DNA of 64,000 nt from Hydrogenimonas sp. SS33. GTDB taxonomy: Bacteria > Campylobacterota > Campylobacteria > Campylobacterales > Hydrogenimonadaceae. Numbering within the stretch: the first letter of the stretch is position 1; each line of letters begins with the position of its first letter. Positions 25,887 through 34,965 of this stretch are shown piece after piece. The stretch is taken from positions 372,001 through 436,000 of the forward strand of contig NZ_AP026369.1 in assembly GCF_040436365.1 (NCBI RefSeq), given 5' to 3'. The position numbers and the translations under genes are program-made. The notes beneath the pieces were generated by a model. That model did no database searches, was not told the DNA's origin, and saw only the letters and a program-made list of their open reading frames with translations.

Positions 25887-27359
25887 ATGACGACACCTGC
25901 CCGTTTTGCGAATCTCAAAACCCTTTTCCTCGTGATCGCGGTTGTCACCATCTATCGGCTGCTCATTCTGCATGCCGCTGTCCAGTACATCGACCTCTAT
26001 GCCGACGAAGCCTACTACTGGGGCTGGGCACAGCATTTCGATTTCGGGTACTACTCCAAACCCCCCATGGTGGCGTGGCTCATCATGCTGGGGACATCGC
26101 TTTTTGGCGACACCTTTTTCGGCATCAAAGTGCTTTCGCCCATCGTCTACATCTTTACGACGCTCAACATCTTTTTCCTCGCCAAAGAGCTTTTCGACGA
26201 CGAGGAGGTCGCCTTCTGGTCCGGGGCGGCATTCATCACGCTGCCGGCGGTGTGGCTCTCGTCGCTCATCATCTCCACCGACGTCCCTTTCCTCTTTTTC
26301 TGGTCGCTGGGGATGCTCTTTTTCGTCAAAGCCCTCAAATCCGACCGCTGGCGGGACTGGATCGTCACCGGCATCGCCGGCGGAGGAGGGCTGTTGAGCA
26401 AATACACGATGATCATCTTCGTCGTCTCCGCCTTCGGGTACCTGGCCACTTCGGCGCGGTTCAGGCACCATCTGAAAAACCCCAGGCTCTATGCGGCGAT
26501 GGGGCTGGCCGCGATGCTTTACCTTCCCAACCTCTGGTGGAACGCCAACCATCAGTTCGTCAGTTTCAAGCATGTTTCCAGAGACAATGCCCACATTACG
26601 GGCATCTATTTCCATGTGGGCAAGATGTTCGCCTTTCTCGGGTCGCAGTTCGGGGTCTTTGGCCCCATCCTCTTCGGGTGGCTGCTGGCGCTGCTTCTCC
26701 GGTACCGCACGCTGGCCAAAGAGGAGCCGATGAAGCTGCTCTGGTGGTTTGTCGTGCCGATGTTCGCGCTGATTTTGACCGTCAGCCTCCTTTCCCGCGC
26801 CTTCGCCAACTGGTCGGCCCCGATGTACGTGGCCTCCACGGTGCTGGTGACGGCGTGGCTGCTCTACCGAAACCGCCGCAAATGGCTCTACGCCGCCCTG
26901 GCCGTCAACATTCTGCTGGGTGTCGGGCTCTACCACCTTCACGACATCGCCAAAGCCGCCCATATCGAACTGACCCGCAAAGACCCCTACAAACGGGTCA
27001 GGGGCTGGAAAGAGCTGGGAGAGAGGGTTTCGGTCCTCATGCGGCGCTACCCCCATGCCAAACTTCTCTCCGACGACCGCAAGACGATGGCGGAACTCAT
27101 TTTCTATGTCCGTCCCCACCCCTTCGACGCGGTCCGCTGGAACCCCCGCCACGAGCTTCGCGACCAGTACGAGCTGACGACGGACATGCAAAAGCACTTG
27201 GGTGAAGATTTCATTTTCGTCACCGAGCGCCCCACCATTGCCGACGTGGCCCGCCGCTTCGAAGAGGCGCGGAAGCTGGAAACCATCGTAATACCGCTTT
27301 ATAAAGATTATAAAATGGTCTATCATGTATACTATCTCAAACACTTCAAAGGGTATTGA
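25887..27359 (+). CDS. glycosyltransferase family 39 (ArnT/dolichyl-phosphate-mannose mannosyltransferase-like)
   Basis: Integral-membrane glycosyltransferase using a lipid-linked sugar. 490 residues, about ten membrane segments in the first 350. The acidic active-site loop is YIDLYADEAYYWGWAQHFDF after the first helix, with YYSKPPMVAWLI next, both GT39/ArnT hallmarks. The C-terminal ~140 residues form a soluble domain. ATG 25887 gives the expected short N-terminus; GTG 25863 in frame is possible. First gene of an envelope-glycan run through 32007. Confidence 0.88.
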   Translation: MTTPARFANLKTLFLVIAVVTIYRLLILHAAVQYIDLYADEAYYWGWAQHFDFGYYSKPPMVAWLIMLGTSLFGDTFFGIKVLSPIVYIFTTLNIFFLAKELFDDEEVAFWSGAAFITLPAVWLSSLIISTDVPFLFFWSLGMLFFVKALKSDRWRDWIVTGIAGGGGLLSKYTMIIFVVSAFGYLATSARFRHHLKNPRLYAAMGLAAMLYLPNLWWNANHQFVSFKHVSRDNAHITGIYFHVGKMFAFLGSQFGVFGPILFGWLLALLLRYRTLAKEEPMKLLWWFVVPMFALILTVSLLSRAFANWSAPMYVASTVLVTAWLLYRNRRKWLYAALAVNILLGVGLYHLHDIAKAAHIELTRKDPYKRVRGWKELGERVSVLMRRYPHAKLLSDDRKTMAELIFYVRPHPFDAVRWNPRHELRDQYELTTDMQKHLGEDFIFVTERPTIADVARRFEEARKLETIVIPLYKDYKMVYHVYYLKHFKGY

Positions 27360-27362
27360 TTT

Positions 27363-28715
27363 ATGAAAATTTCGATGGTCGGGACCGGCTATGTCGGGCT
27401 GGTGACGGGAACCTGTTTCGCCGAAATGGGCAACAGCGTCCTGTGTGTCGATATCGACGAAAAGAAGATCGAAAACCTCAGAAACGGGATCATCCCCATC
27501 TACGAACCGGGCCTGGAGGCGATGGTGAAAGAGAACCACGCCAAGGGGACCCTCGACTTCACCACCGACATCAAAGAGGCGCTGCAAAAGAGCGACATCA
27601 TCTTCATCGCCGTCGGTACGCCCCAGGGGGAGGATGGCAGCGCCGACTTGCAGTATGTCCTGAAAGTGGCCGAAGAGATCGGCCGCCATATGGTCCATCC
27701 GATGATCGTCGTGGACAAATCGACCGTGCCCGTGGGAACCGCCGACAAGGTCAAGGCGGTGATCCAGAGCGAACTGGACAAAAGAGGCAGTGACCTTGCT
27801 TTCGATGTGGTCTCCAACCCAGAGTTTCTGAAAGAGGGGTCGGCCATCGAGGATTTCATGAAGCCCGACAGGGTGGTCATCGGCGCCGAGAGCGACGCGG
27901 CGATGGAGACGATGAAGGAGCTCTACGCCCCCTTCACCCACAACCACGAACGCTTCATCGGCATGGACATCCGAAGCGCGGAGATGACCAAATACGCCGC
28001 CAACGCCATTCTCGCCACCAAAATCAGTTTCATGAACGAGATCGCCAATATCTGCGAGCGGGTCGGGGCGGACGTCAACCGGGTGCGCGTGGGCATCGGC
28101 AGCGACCGGCGCATCGGCTACAGCTTCATCTACCCCGGGTGCGGCTACGGCGGCAGCTGTTTTCCCAAAGATGTGCAGGCCCTGGCCCGCATCGCCGAGG
28201 ATGCCGGCTACGAACCCCGCATCATTCGTGCCGTCGAAGAGGTCAACAAAGCGCAGAAGCGGGTGCTGGCACAAAAAGTGGTACGCCGCTTCGGGGAGGA
28301 TCTGACGGGGCGGACCTTCGCCGTATGGGGGCTCGCTTTCAAACCCGAAACCGACGATATGCGCGAGGCGAGCGCCATCACCGTCATCAATGAACTGACC
28401 CAGAGGGGCGCGAAGGTGAGGGCTTACGACCCCAAAGCGATGGAAGAGGCGAAAAACTTCTACCTCAAAGGCAACGACGCCGTCACCTACGTCAAAAGCA
28501 AGTACGACGCCCTCGACGGCGCCGACGCCATGCTGCTCGTCACCGAATGGAAGGAGTTCAGAAGCCCCGATTTCGACGAGATGAAACAGCGCCTCAAAAG
28601 CCCGGTCATTTTCGACGGCCGCAACCAGTACAACCCCGCGAAGATGGCGAAAAAAGGATTCGAGTACCATCAGATCGGCGTGCCGGACCCCCTTTTGCAA
28701 AAGGGTGACGCGTGA
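27363..28715 (+). CDS. ugd: UDP-glucose 6-dehydrogenase
   Basis: Oxidises UDP-glucose to UDP-glucuronate with 2 NAD+. 450 residues. NAD site [40 protein letters not shown], and the catalytic cysteine in [18 protein letters not shown] are intact, with [18 protein letters not shown] near residue 320. Starts three bases after the GT39 stop; ends overlapping the GT2 GTG. Supplies UDP-glucuronate, probably for the same glycan or lipid modification. Confidence 0.96.
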   Translation: MKISMVGTGYVGLVTGTCFAEMGNSVLCVDIDEKKIENLRNGIIPIYEPGLEAMVKENHAKGTLDFTTDIKEALQKSDIIFIAVGTPQGEDGSADLQYVLKVAEEIGRHMVHPMIVVDKSTVPVGTADKVKAVIQSELDKRGSDLAFDVVSNPEFLKEGSAIEDFMKPDRVVIGAESDAAMETMKELYAPFTHNHERFIGMDIRSAEMTKYAANAILATKISFMNEIANICERVGADVNRVRVGIGSDRRIGYSFIYPGCGYGGSCFPKDVQALARIAEDAGYEPRIIRAVEEVNKAQKRVLAQKVVRRFGEDLTGRTFAVWGLAFKPETDDMREASAITVINELTQRGAKVRAYDPKAMEEAKNFYLKGNDAVTYVKSKYDALDGADAMLLVTEWKEFRSPDFDEMKQRLKSPVIFDGRNQYNPAKMAKKGFEYHQIGVPDPLLQKGDA

Positions 28716-29671
28716 AACTCTCCGTCGTCATTCCCGTCATGAACGAAGAGGAGAATATCGAACCCCTCTTCAAGGCGGTCAGGGAAGCGCTGAAAGGGAT
28801 CGACTACGAACTGATTATGGTCGACGACGGCTCCACCGACAAGACCGTGGAGAAGATGCGCGAACTGGCGGACGAGCGGACCAAAATCATCGTCTTCAAC
28901 CGCAATTTCGGGCAGACGACGGCGATGGCGGCGGGGATCGACGCGGCCCGGGGGGACCTCATCGCCACCTTGGACGGGGACCTGCAGAACGACCCCGCCG
29001 ACATCCCCATGATGATCGAAAAGCTCGAAAAAGAGGGGTGGGACCTGGTGGCGGGCCGCCGTGCGAAGCGCCAGGACGGTATGTTTCTGCGCAAAATCCC
29101 CAGCAAGATCGCCAACTGGATTATCCGCCGCTCCACCGGCGTCTACCTGCACGACTACGGCTGTACGCTGAAGGTCTTCAAGAAAGATGTGGCCAAAAAC
29201 CTGGGGCTCTACGGGGAGCTTCACCGCTTCATTCCGGTGCTGGCGAAGATGTACGGTGCCAGGATCACCGAGGTGGATGTGCGCCACCATCCCCGCATCC
29301 ACGGCCAGAGCAAATATGGCATCGGCCGCACCTTCCGGGTCATCAGCGACCTGCTGCTGATGCTCTTCATGCAGAAGTACCGCACCAAGCCGATGCACCT
29401 TTTCGGCACCCTGGGGGTTCCGATGCTGGGGATCGGGGTGTTGATCGACTTCTATCTCTTTATCGTCAAGATTACGGGGCACGATATCGGCCAGCGCCCG
29501 CTTCTGACGCTGGGGGTGCTTCTGACGCTGGGGGGCATACAGCTCATCACCACCGGATTCATCGCCGAACTGATCATGCGGACCTATTTCGAGTCACAGA
29601 ACAAAAAACCCTACACCATCAAAGCCATCTATGCCGGCAAACATGCCCAAAATAGCCAAACCGGTTCTTAA
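28712..29671 (+). CDS. glycosyltransferase family 2 with C-terminal membrane helices (ArnC/DPM-like)
   Basis: 319 residues. GT-A domain: [47 protein letters not shown] (DxD) and [14 protein letters not shown]. Two membrane segments near 228-250 and 265-287 anchor it. This matches undecaprenyl- or dolichyl-phosphate sugar transferases, which would supply the lipid-linked donor used by the GT39 enzyme two genes upstream. GTG 28712 overlaps the ugd stop (GTGA). Confidence 0.9.
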   Translation: MKLSVVIPVMNEEENIEPLFKAVREALKGIDYELIMVDDGSTDKTVEKMRELADERTKIIVFNRNFGQTTAMAAGIDAARGDLIATLDGDLQNDPADIPMMIEKLEKEGWDLVAGRRAKRQDGMFLRKIPSKIANWIIRRSTGVYLHDYGCTLKVFKKDVAKNLGLYGELHRFIPVLAKMYGARITEVDVRHHPRIHGQSKYGIGRTFRVISDLLLMLFMQKYRTKPMHLFGTLGVPMLGIGVLIDFYLFIVKITGHDIGQRPLLTLGVLLTLGGIQLITTGFIAELIMRTYFESQNKKPYTIKAIYAGKHAQNSQTGS

Positions 29672-30509
29672 AATCCTCTTTACGGGCCTGCTGCTCTGGT
29701 TCGTTTTCAAAAAGATCGACCTGGCGCGGCTCGAGGCGGCTTTGAGGGAGGCCGACCCCCTGTGGCTGGCGGTCGCCTTCCTCTTCTTCAACCTCTCCAA
29801 AATCGCCGGCGCGTGGCGGCTCAACCTCTACTTTCGCGCCATCGGGCTGAAGCTTTCGCAGGGGTACAACCTGATGCTCTATTATGTCGGAATGTTCTAC
29901 AACCTCTTTCTTCCCGGCGGCATCGGAGGGGACGGCTACAAAATCTACCTGCTCGGCAAACATTTCCAAAAGCCGGTCAAGCCCCTGTTTCAGGCCGTGC
30001 TGCTGGACAGGCTCAGCGGGCTAGCGGCGCTGGTTTTCTACGGCCTCGTTCTCTATGCGTTCAGCGACTATGCCCGCATCGTCGGCTTCTGGTCCGTCGC
30101 ACTTGCCCTCCTACTCGCCGTGGCGCTCTTTCCTCTGGCGTGGCTGGCCAACAAAGTGCTCTTTCCTGCTTTTCTGGATCTCTTCAAATCGACGACACTC
30201 TGGGGGCTGGGGGTGCAGCTGCTTCAGTTGCTCAGCGCCCTGGCGATTCTGGCGGCCCTCGCTTTGCACCATGCACTTTTTGAGTACCTGACCCTCTTCC
30301 TACTCTCCAGTGTCATGGCGGTGCTCCCTTTGACCGTCGGCGGTGTGGGGATAAGGGAAGTGACATTTCTCTACGGGTTGAAGGCCATCGGCGAAGAGCC
30401 GAGTCTCGGGGTGACCTTCTCCTTCCTCTTTTTCATCATTACGGCGCTTTCGTCTCTGGCGGGATTTTTCCTGCTGAACAGGGTGGCGCCGACCAAGGAG
30501 CGCGTATGA
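29643..30509 (+). CDS. YbhN/UPF0104-family membrane protein (flippase-like domain)
   Basis: 288 residues, about eight membrane segments, of the lysylphosphatidylglycerol synthase transmembrane family. Characteristic are FNLSKIAGAWRLNLYFRAIG, MFYNLFLPGGIGGDGYKIYL and LPLTVGGVGIREVTFLYG. Probably moves or accepts a lipid-linked intermediate made by its neighbours. ATG 29643 or the in-frame ATG 29631 may be used; both lie within the end of the GT2 gene. Confidence 0.85.
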   Translation: MPKIAKPVLKILFTGLLLWFVFKKIDLARLEAALREADPLWLAVAFLFFNLSKIAGAWRLNLYFRAIGLKLSQGYNLMLYYVGMFYNLFLPGGIGGDGYKIYLLGKHFQKPVKPLFQAVLLDRLSGLAALVFYGLVLYAFSDYARIVGFWSVALALLLAVALFPLAWLANKVLFPAFLDLFKSTTLWGLGVQLLQLLSALAILAALALHHALFEYLTLFLLSSVMAVLPLTVGGVGIREVTFLYGLKAIGEEPSLGVTFSFLFFIITALSSLAGFFLLNRVAPTKERV

Positions 30510-31561
30510 CGAAACCGGTTTTCATTCCTCTGGATGAGACGGCCAGGCAGGCCGTGACGATGGCGGGACTCACCTCTCACAGCGAAGTGACGGAGCCGGA
30601 AGCGGCCCGAAAACATGCCCAGGGTTCCGCTCTCATCTTCGTCACCAGCCAGATCGACGCCGGTCTGCCCGAGAGGCTTCAGCACTACAAAGGGCGCAAA
30701 ATCCTCCTTTTCCCCGACCCGGAAGAGAACAAGGGGCTGGCGGAGACGCTGCTCAAAAGCGACCTGGTCCTCATTCCCGTGAGAGTGGAGTCACTGGCCA
30801 GGCTCAGTTTCTCCCAGGCCGTCAAAAGCCTGGAGACGCTGTTCGTCGAACTTTCGCCCGACGATTTCAACTTAGGGGAGGAGGATATTTTCGACGTTCT
30901 GCGCCCCCACCTTTTCCACCGTTTCTACCATGCCGAGGGGCGGCACCTGCGCGAAGCGGTGCTGCGCATGGCCCATCGCATCCGCAGCCTTCGCCACAAA
31001 GAGAGTGTGGCCTATACCCTGCGGGTGCCGGCCCAGACGCCGCTTTATAGCCTCGACGAGGCGCTGGATGTGCTGGAGGTCGCGCTGCCTCCCGACAAAC
31101 CGCTGCTCTTTGCCATCCGTTTCGAAAACAAAAGCGACAACACCCGCATCAGCGCCCTGGTGGGAAGCCCCTTCCACCTGCGCTCCGACCTGCAGAGCCG
31201 CATCGATGCCCAGCCCACCTATCTCGGCAAGACGGCAGTCATCGTGGAGAGTTTCGCCTTTCGGGAGATCGACGAGAAACGGATGGCGGAGCTGTGCCGG
31301 GACAACGGCATCGAGCCCGAAGATGCCGACCGCCTCTACGACCTGGTCTATGTCCGCGCCGACGAAACAGCGGAATTGATCCGTAAGCTGAGGGAGGCTC
31401 GCACGGCACAGGAGCGGGAGGAGATGGTGGCGCAGGCCCTTTCGGAAGGGTTCATCGACGTCAAGATTCTCGAAGAGCTGACCCATCTCTTCGGCCTCTC
31501 ACCCCATACGATCCTGGCCAGGGCCGAAACCCTCAAAGCGCAGGGCGGGGCGAACGCGTGA
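30506..31561 (+). CDS. conserved hypothetical protein
   Basis: 351 residues, soluble. An Asp/Glu-rich centre (VELSPDDFNLGEEDIFDVL) and a following alpha/beta region (LREAVLRMAHRIRSLRHKES ... LLFAIRFENKSDN) faintly recall the C-terminal half of FtsZ-like tubulins, but no GTPase loop is present, so I do not assign it. ATG 30506 overlaps the YbhN stop (ATGA) and its stop overlaps the Nudix GTG, so it belongs to the operon. Confidence 0.6.
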   Translation: MTKPVFIPLDETARQAVTMAGLTSHSEVTEPEAARKHAQGSALIFVTSQIDAGLPERLQHYKGRKILLFPDPEENKGLAETLLKSDLVLIPVRVESLARLSFSQAVKSLETLFVELSPDDFNLGEEDIFDVLRPHLFHRFYHAEGRHLREAVLRMAHRIRSLRHKESVAYTLRVPAQTPLYSLDEALDVLEVALPPDKPLLFAIRFENKSDNTRISALVGSPFHLRSDLQSRIDAQPTYLGKTAVIVESFAFREIDEKRMAELCRDNGIEPEDADRLYDLVYVRADETAELIRKLREARTAQEREEMVAQALSEGFIDVKILEELTHLFGLSPHTILARAETLKAQGGANA

Positions 31562-32007
31562 AACGAAGCGCCGGCATTCTCCCTTTTCAAAGGAGGAAGG
31601 GGAGAGTGGAGGTCTATCTGGTCCATATGGGCGGCCCCTACTGGCGGAACAAAAGTCGTGCCTGGAGCATAGCCAAAGGTGAGACGGAGGAGGGGGAGGC
31701 CCCGCTGGAGGCGGCGAAAAGGGAGTTTCGGGAAGAGACGGGCCAGAAGATCGAAGGGGATTTTCTCGACCTGGGAGAGGTGAAAACCTCCGGCAAGGTC
31801 ATCCATGCCTGGGCCGTGGAGGCGGAACCGGCCACCGACATCGTCTCCAACACCTTCGAAATCGAATGGCCTCCTCATTCGGGCAAAAAAGCCGCTTTCC
31901 CCGAAGTGGACAAAGCGGCATGGTTCACACCTGAAGAGGCGGCGGAGAAGATCGTAAAATCGCAGATTCCCTTTCTGGAAAGGTTGAAAGAGGCCGTCGG
32001 CCGTTAG
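31558..32007 (+). CDS. Nudix hydrolase
   Basis: 149 residues. A complete Nudix box GETEEGEAPLEAAKREFREE-TG with Gly, Glu, REUxEE in place. MKRSAGILPFQRR and VHMGGPYWRNKSRAWSIAKG match the predicted NUDIX/NTP-pyrophosphohydrolase subgroup close to diadenosine polyphosphate hydrolases. GTG 31558 overlaps the upstream stop. A hairpin GAAGGAA-N6-TTCCTTC (32009-32028) follows between the convergent genes, without a T-run. Confidence 0.87.
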   Translation: MKRSAGILPFQRRKGRVEVYLVHMGGPYWRNKSRAWSIAKGETEEGEAPLEAAKREFREETGQKIEGDFLDLGEVKTSGKVIHAWAVEAEPATDIVSNTFEIEWPPHSGKKAAFPEVDKAAWFTPEEAAEKIVKSQIPFLERLKEAVGR

Positions 32008-32046
32008 TGAAGGAATGCACGTTCCTTCCCACCCCCCACTTCCCAC

Positions 32047-32967
32047 TCAAAATTTGATTTTCATGAAATCGTAGGCAATCTCTACTTCCCCGTCGAAAAC
32101 CCGCTCCACTTCCCGTAGCAGTTCGAGAATGCGCCCGTCGGTATCGTACCGGGGGCTGATATGAGTTAATATCAGTTTGGAGAGCCCCATCTTTTGGGCG
32201 GCCAGGCCCAGTTGCCTGGCCGTGGTATGTTTGAATTTTCGGGGTAGGCGGTCGAAATCTTCCTGGGTGTAGGTCGCTTCATGGACCATCAGGTCGAAAG
32301 GGGCGAAGGGTGCGAACCGCATCGGTTCGTCGTTATCCCCGCCGAGGGCGAGCCGTTTTCCGGGTGTGGGGGGTGTCAGGAAATCTTTCCCCTCGAACCG
32401 CCTGCCGTCGGGGAGGGTGACGGTTTCTCCCCGTTTCAAACGTCCGTAGAGTGGCCCTTCGGGGATACCCGCGGCTTTGGCCTTTTCGGTGTCCAGATGG
32501 CCAGGCGTGTCGTCGAAAGCGAGTATGAAACCGTAGGATGTGACGGAGTGGGAGAGGGGGATCACATCCAGGGTGAAACCCTCCAGCTGCAACCGGTCGC
32601 CGGGGCCGATCTCCGTGATATGCAGTTCGAAGGGGAGATGAAGCTGGGAGAGGCGCATGACGGTCCGAACCATCTCTTTCAACCCCCGGGGTCCGTAGAT
32701 CTCCAGCGGGGCAGGGGAGCGCTGCATCCCTTTGGATGCCAGAAGCCCGAAAAGCCCGTAGACATGGTCACCGTGCAGATGGGTGATGAAGATGCGCGAG
32801 AGATGGTAGGCGCTCAGATGGCTCTTGAGTATCTGGTGCTGCGTCCCCTCGCCGCAGTCGAAAAGCGTCCACGCTTTGCTGTTCTGCGTCTGCAGCGCCA
32901 GCGCCGACACGTTCCGCGTTCTCGTCGGCACCCCCGCCGAAGTGCCCAAAAATGTCAAACTATGCAC
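32047..32967 (-). CDS. rnz: ribonuclease Z
   Basis: tRNA 3'-end endonuclease of the metallo-beta-lactamase superfamily. 306 residues. MHSLTFLGTSAGVPTRTRNV, LFDCGEGTQHQILKS, metal site FITHLHGDHVYGLFGLL, PLSHSVTSYGF, FDLMVHEATY and LILTHISPRY are in the right order. It starts 13 bases after the xerH stop and is probably co-transcribed with it. Confidence 0.95.
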   Translation of the reverse strand: MHSLTFLGTSAGVPTRTRNVSALALQTQNSKAWTLFDCGEGTQHQILKSHLSAYHLSRIFITHLHGDHVYGLFGLLASKGMQRSPAPLEIYGPRGLKEMVRTVMRLSQLHLPFELHITEIGPGDRLQLEGFTLDVIPLSHSVTSYGFILAFDDTPGHLDTEKAKAAGIPEGPLYGRLKRGETVTLPDGRRFEGKDFLTPPTPGKRLALGGDNDEPMRFAPFAPFDLMVHEATYTQEDFDRLPRKFKHTTARQLGLAAQKMGLSKLILTHISPRYDTDGRILELLREVERVFDGEVEIAYDFMKIKF

Positions 32968-32980
32968 GCTTTTCTCCTCT

Positions 32981-34051
32981 CTACTTTTTCGCGATTTCGT
33001 CCATCACCCCGGCCGCCTCCCTGAGACGCTCCTTGTCGAAATGGGTATAGATGCGGGATGTGTCGAGGCTGGCGTGTCCCAGGGCCTCCTGGACCAGGAC
33101 CAGATCCTTCTTTTTCAGGTAGAGCATCGTCGCAAAGGTGTGGCGCAGCATGTGGGCGCCGTTTTTCTCTTTGCGGATGCCCGCCTGCATCAAAATCTTC
33201 TCCACGATGCGGCTCACATAGGCCTGGGTGAGGGGCGTGCCCTTTTTGTTGCAAAAGAGCCAGTCGCTTTCACAGCGTCGCAGGCTTAGCCACTCGGTGA
33301 GGTAGGGTTTGATATGTGACCGGCGTATCATCACCACGCGGGCCTTGTTGCCTTTGCCGACAATGCGCACCAGATAGACATCCCCGTCGGGGATCAGGTC
33401 TTTGGTTTTGAGCTGCAGCGCTTCACCGACACGGATGCCGGTAAAGAGGATGAGTTTGATCAGAAGGCGGTTCCTGGCCGCTACGTCTGCGCGGAAAGGG
33501 TAGGTCTCTATCGTCTCCAAAAAGCGCTCCACTTCGCTTTCTTGCATGTAGGAGGGGAGTTTGGTGCCCCTTTTGCCCGCCAGGCCGCCCCAGTTTTTGA
33601 GTTCGATGCCGTAGTGGTGGGTCCGGCCGTCCTCTTCGGCGTTCTGCTTGTCGATGTAGCCGAAAAAGTTGATCATGGCGATGCGGTAGTTCTTCTTCGT
33701 CGCGTCTGAGAGGCCCGCCGTGGCGCTGGCGAGAAAGTCGCTGACGAGCTCTTCGTCGATCTCCCGCATACTTGCAAGGCCCAGTTCGGTCAGATAGCCG
33801 TAGAGCTTCTCCAGCGGCTTGAAATAGGTATTGATACCGATCAGCCCGGCGTTTCGCGCCTCTTTGGCCAGGCGGGAGAGGGATTCGATGGAGTCGACCC
33901 CCCGGCGAAGAGAACCGATGATACGCGCCAGGGCTTCGGGGTCCTTGACCTGACGGTTCGACAGGGAGTTGAGTTTGGAGTGCATATAGCGGCTTATCCA
34001 GAAAAGCAGCGTGCGATCGAAACGCGCTTCACAATCGAGCGGATAACGCAT
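32981..34051 (-). CDS. xerH: tyrosine recombinase XerH
   Basis: Chromosome-dimer resolvase of Campylobacterota that acts alone on dif. 356 residues. The catalytic set is visible: Arg in LFTGIRVGEALQLK, Lys in IVGKGNKARVV, HxxR in HMLRHTFATMLY, and His/Tyr in LGHASLDTSRIYTHFDKERL. It has no integron-specific extra domain, so it is not the missing IntI. A dif-like sequence lies 112 bases upstream. Confidence 0.92.
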   Translation of the reverse strand: MRYPLDCEARFDRTLLFWISRYMHSKLNSLSNRQVKDPEALARIIGSLRRGVDSIESLSRLAKEARNAGLIGINTYFKPLEKLYGYLTELGLASMREIDEELVSDFLASATAGLSDATKKNYRIAMINFFGYIDKQNAEEDGRTHHYGIELKNWGGLAGKRGTKLPSYMQESEVERFLETIETYPFRADVAARNRLLIKLILFTGIRVGEALQLKTKDLIPDGDVYLVRIVGKGNKARVVMIRRSHIKPYLTEWLSLRRCESDWLFCNKKGTPLTQAYVSRIVEKILMQAGIRKEKNGAHMLRHTFATMLYLKKKDLVLVQEALGHASLDTSRIYTHFDKERLREAAGVMDEIAKK

Positions 34052-34162
34052 TTTTTTCCTTTGGGTTTATTGCGATAAGCATAGCACAGAAAACCGTATA
34101 AAAAACGGTTAATAGCTACATGGAAACAAATACGGCTTCCTCGGTAGCCATACCGTACTAAA

Positions 34163-34190
34163 AGTATTGAAAACTATAATTTTCAAACTA
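34163..34190 (+). other. candidate dif site (difH-like)
   Basis: AGTATTGAAAA-CTATAA-TTTTCAAACTA: two 11-base arms around a 6-base centre. The inner seven bases TTGAAAA/TTTTCAA are perfectly inverted, and the outer bases are degenerate. This matches the layout of XerH target sites as I recall them (TTGAAAA-type arms). Placement beside xerH supports it. If right, the replication terminus is here. Confidence 0.6.
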
Positions 34191-34235
34191 TATTTTATCT
34201 CCCCACTCTTGAAAAAAAGCTTTCAGATTTTATAT

Positions 34236-34333
34236 GAACGTATGTTCTTTTGGAGCCTAATATGAAATTAACGTATGTTCATCTATAATATTTTTATTAG
34301 AACATATGTTCACCTTCTGAAGAACATCTGTTC
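34236..34333 (+). promoter_or_regulatory. four palindromic operators upstream of the TetR gene
   Basis: GAACGTATGTTC (34236-34247), TAACGTATGTTC (34269-34280), GAACATATGTTC (34300-34311) and GAACATCTGTTC (34322-34333) share GAAC-N4-GTTC. Centre spacings are about 33, 31 and 22 bases, that is three, three and two helix turns. The nearest gene is the TetR regulator, 37 bases on, so self-repression is likely. They cover the promoter region. Confidence 0.75.
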
Positions 34334-34370
34334 ATATGAAGATATGCCCGTAAACAAGGAGTTTTAAACG

Positions 34371-34964
34371 ATGCCGAAACAGACGAACACCAAGCAGAAA
34401 ATCAAGGAAGCGGCGATCGAACTGATCGCGAAATACGGTTACAGAGGCGCTTCGGTGCGCAAGATCGCGGCGGAAGTGGGAATTCGTGAAAGCGCCATCT
34501 ACAACCACTACGAAAACAAAGAGGCGATTTTGCGATCCATCATCGAAGAGATCTTCGTCACCCCTTTCGAATTCAAAAACGTGGAGGAAAAAGCGAAACG
34601 CGGGAAGCCTTTTTTAAGAGAGTTTATCGTCGCTTACAAACTGATCGCTTTCGACAAAAAGAAGGAGAAACTTTTCCGTGTTTTGGTGATAGAACTGTTT
34701 CAAAACAAAGCGTTGAGAGAGGCATTTTTACAGGAGTCTCATATGAAGGACGTGCAGCAGCTTTCAAAAGCCTTTTTCATCATGATGCAAGAGGGCCTCA
34801 TACGCTCCGCGGACCCGATGTTCATGGCCCAGGAGTTTCTCGCCCCCCTCTTCTACACCAGGCTGCACCTTTCGCTTTTGCGCATCGACGGCAAGCCCAC
34901 CACCTCCCTCTCGACCCAGTTCGAAAAGCATGTGGACTTTTTCTGGGAGTCGGTAGTGCTGTGA
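34371..34964 (+). CDS. TetR/AcrR-family transcriptional regulator
   Basis: 197 residues. N-terminal helix-turn-helix IKEAAIELIAKYGYRGASVR, KIAAEVGIRESAIYNHYENK, then a ligand-binding helical domain. ATG 34371 follows AAGGAG by nine bases. The gene is alone: its neighbours point away or converge, so the regulated genes must lie elsewhere unless xerH is affected. Four operators precede it. The ligand is unknown. Confidence 0.9.
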   Translation: MPKQTNTKQKIKEAAIELIAKYGYRGASVRKIAAEVGIRESAIYNHYENKEAILRSIIEEIFVTPFEFKNVEEKAKRGKPFLREFIVAYKLIAFDKKKEKLFRVLVIELFQNKALREAFLQESHMKDVQQLSKAFFIMMQEGLIRSADPMFMAQEFLAPLFYTRLHLSLLRIDGKPTTSLSTQFEKHVDFFWESVVL

Positions 34965-34965
34965 T

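Noticed and set aside
25869-28700. 943-codon open frame on the minus strand
   Set aside because: It is antisense to the GT39 and ugd genes, has no recognisable domain and arises from the GC-rich third codon positions of the real genes.
32981-34051. The XerH gene as the missing integron integrase
   Set aside because: It lacks the extra IntI domain, matches the chromosome-dimer recombinase of this phylum and adjoins a dif-like site rather than the leaders.
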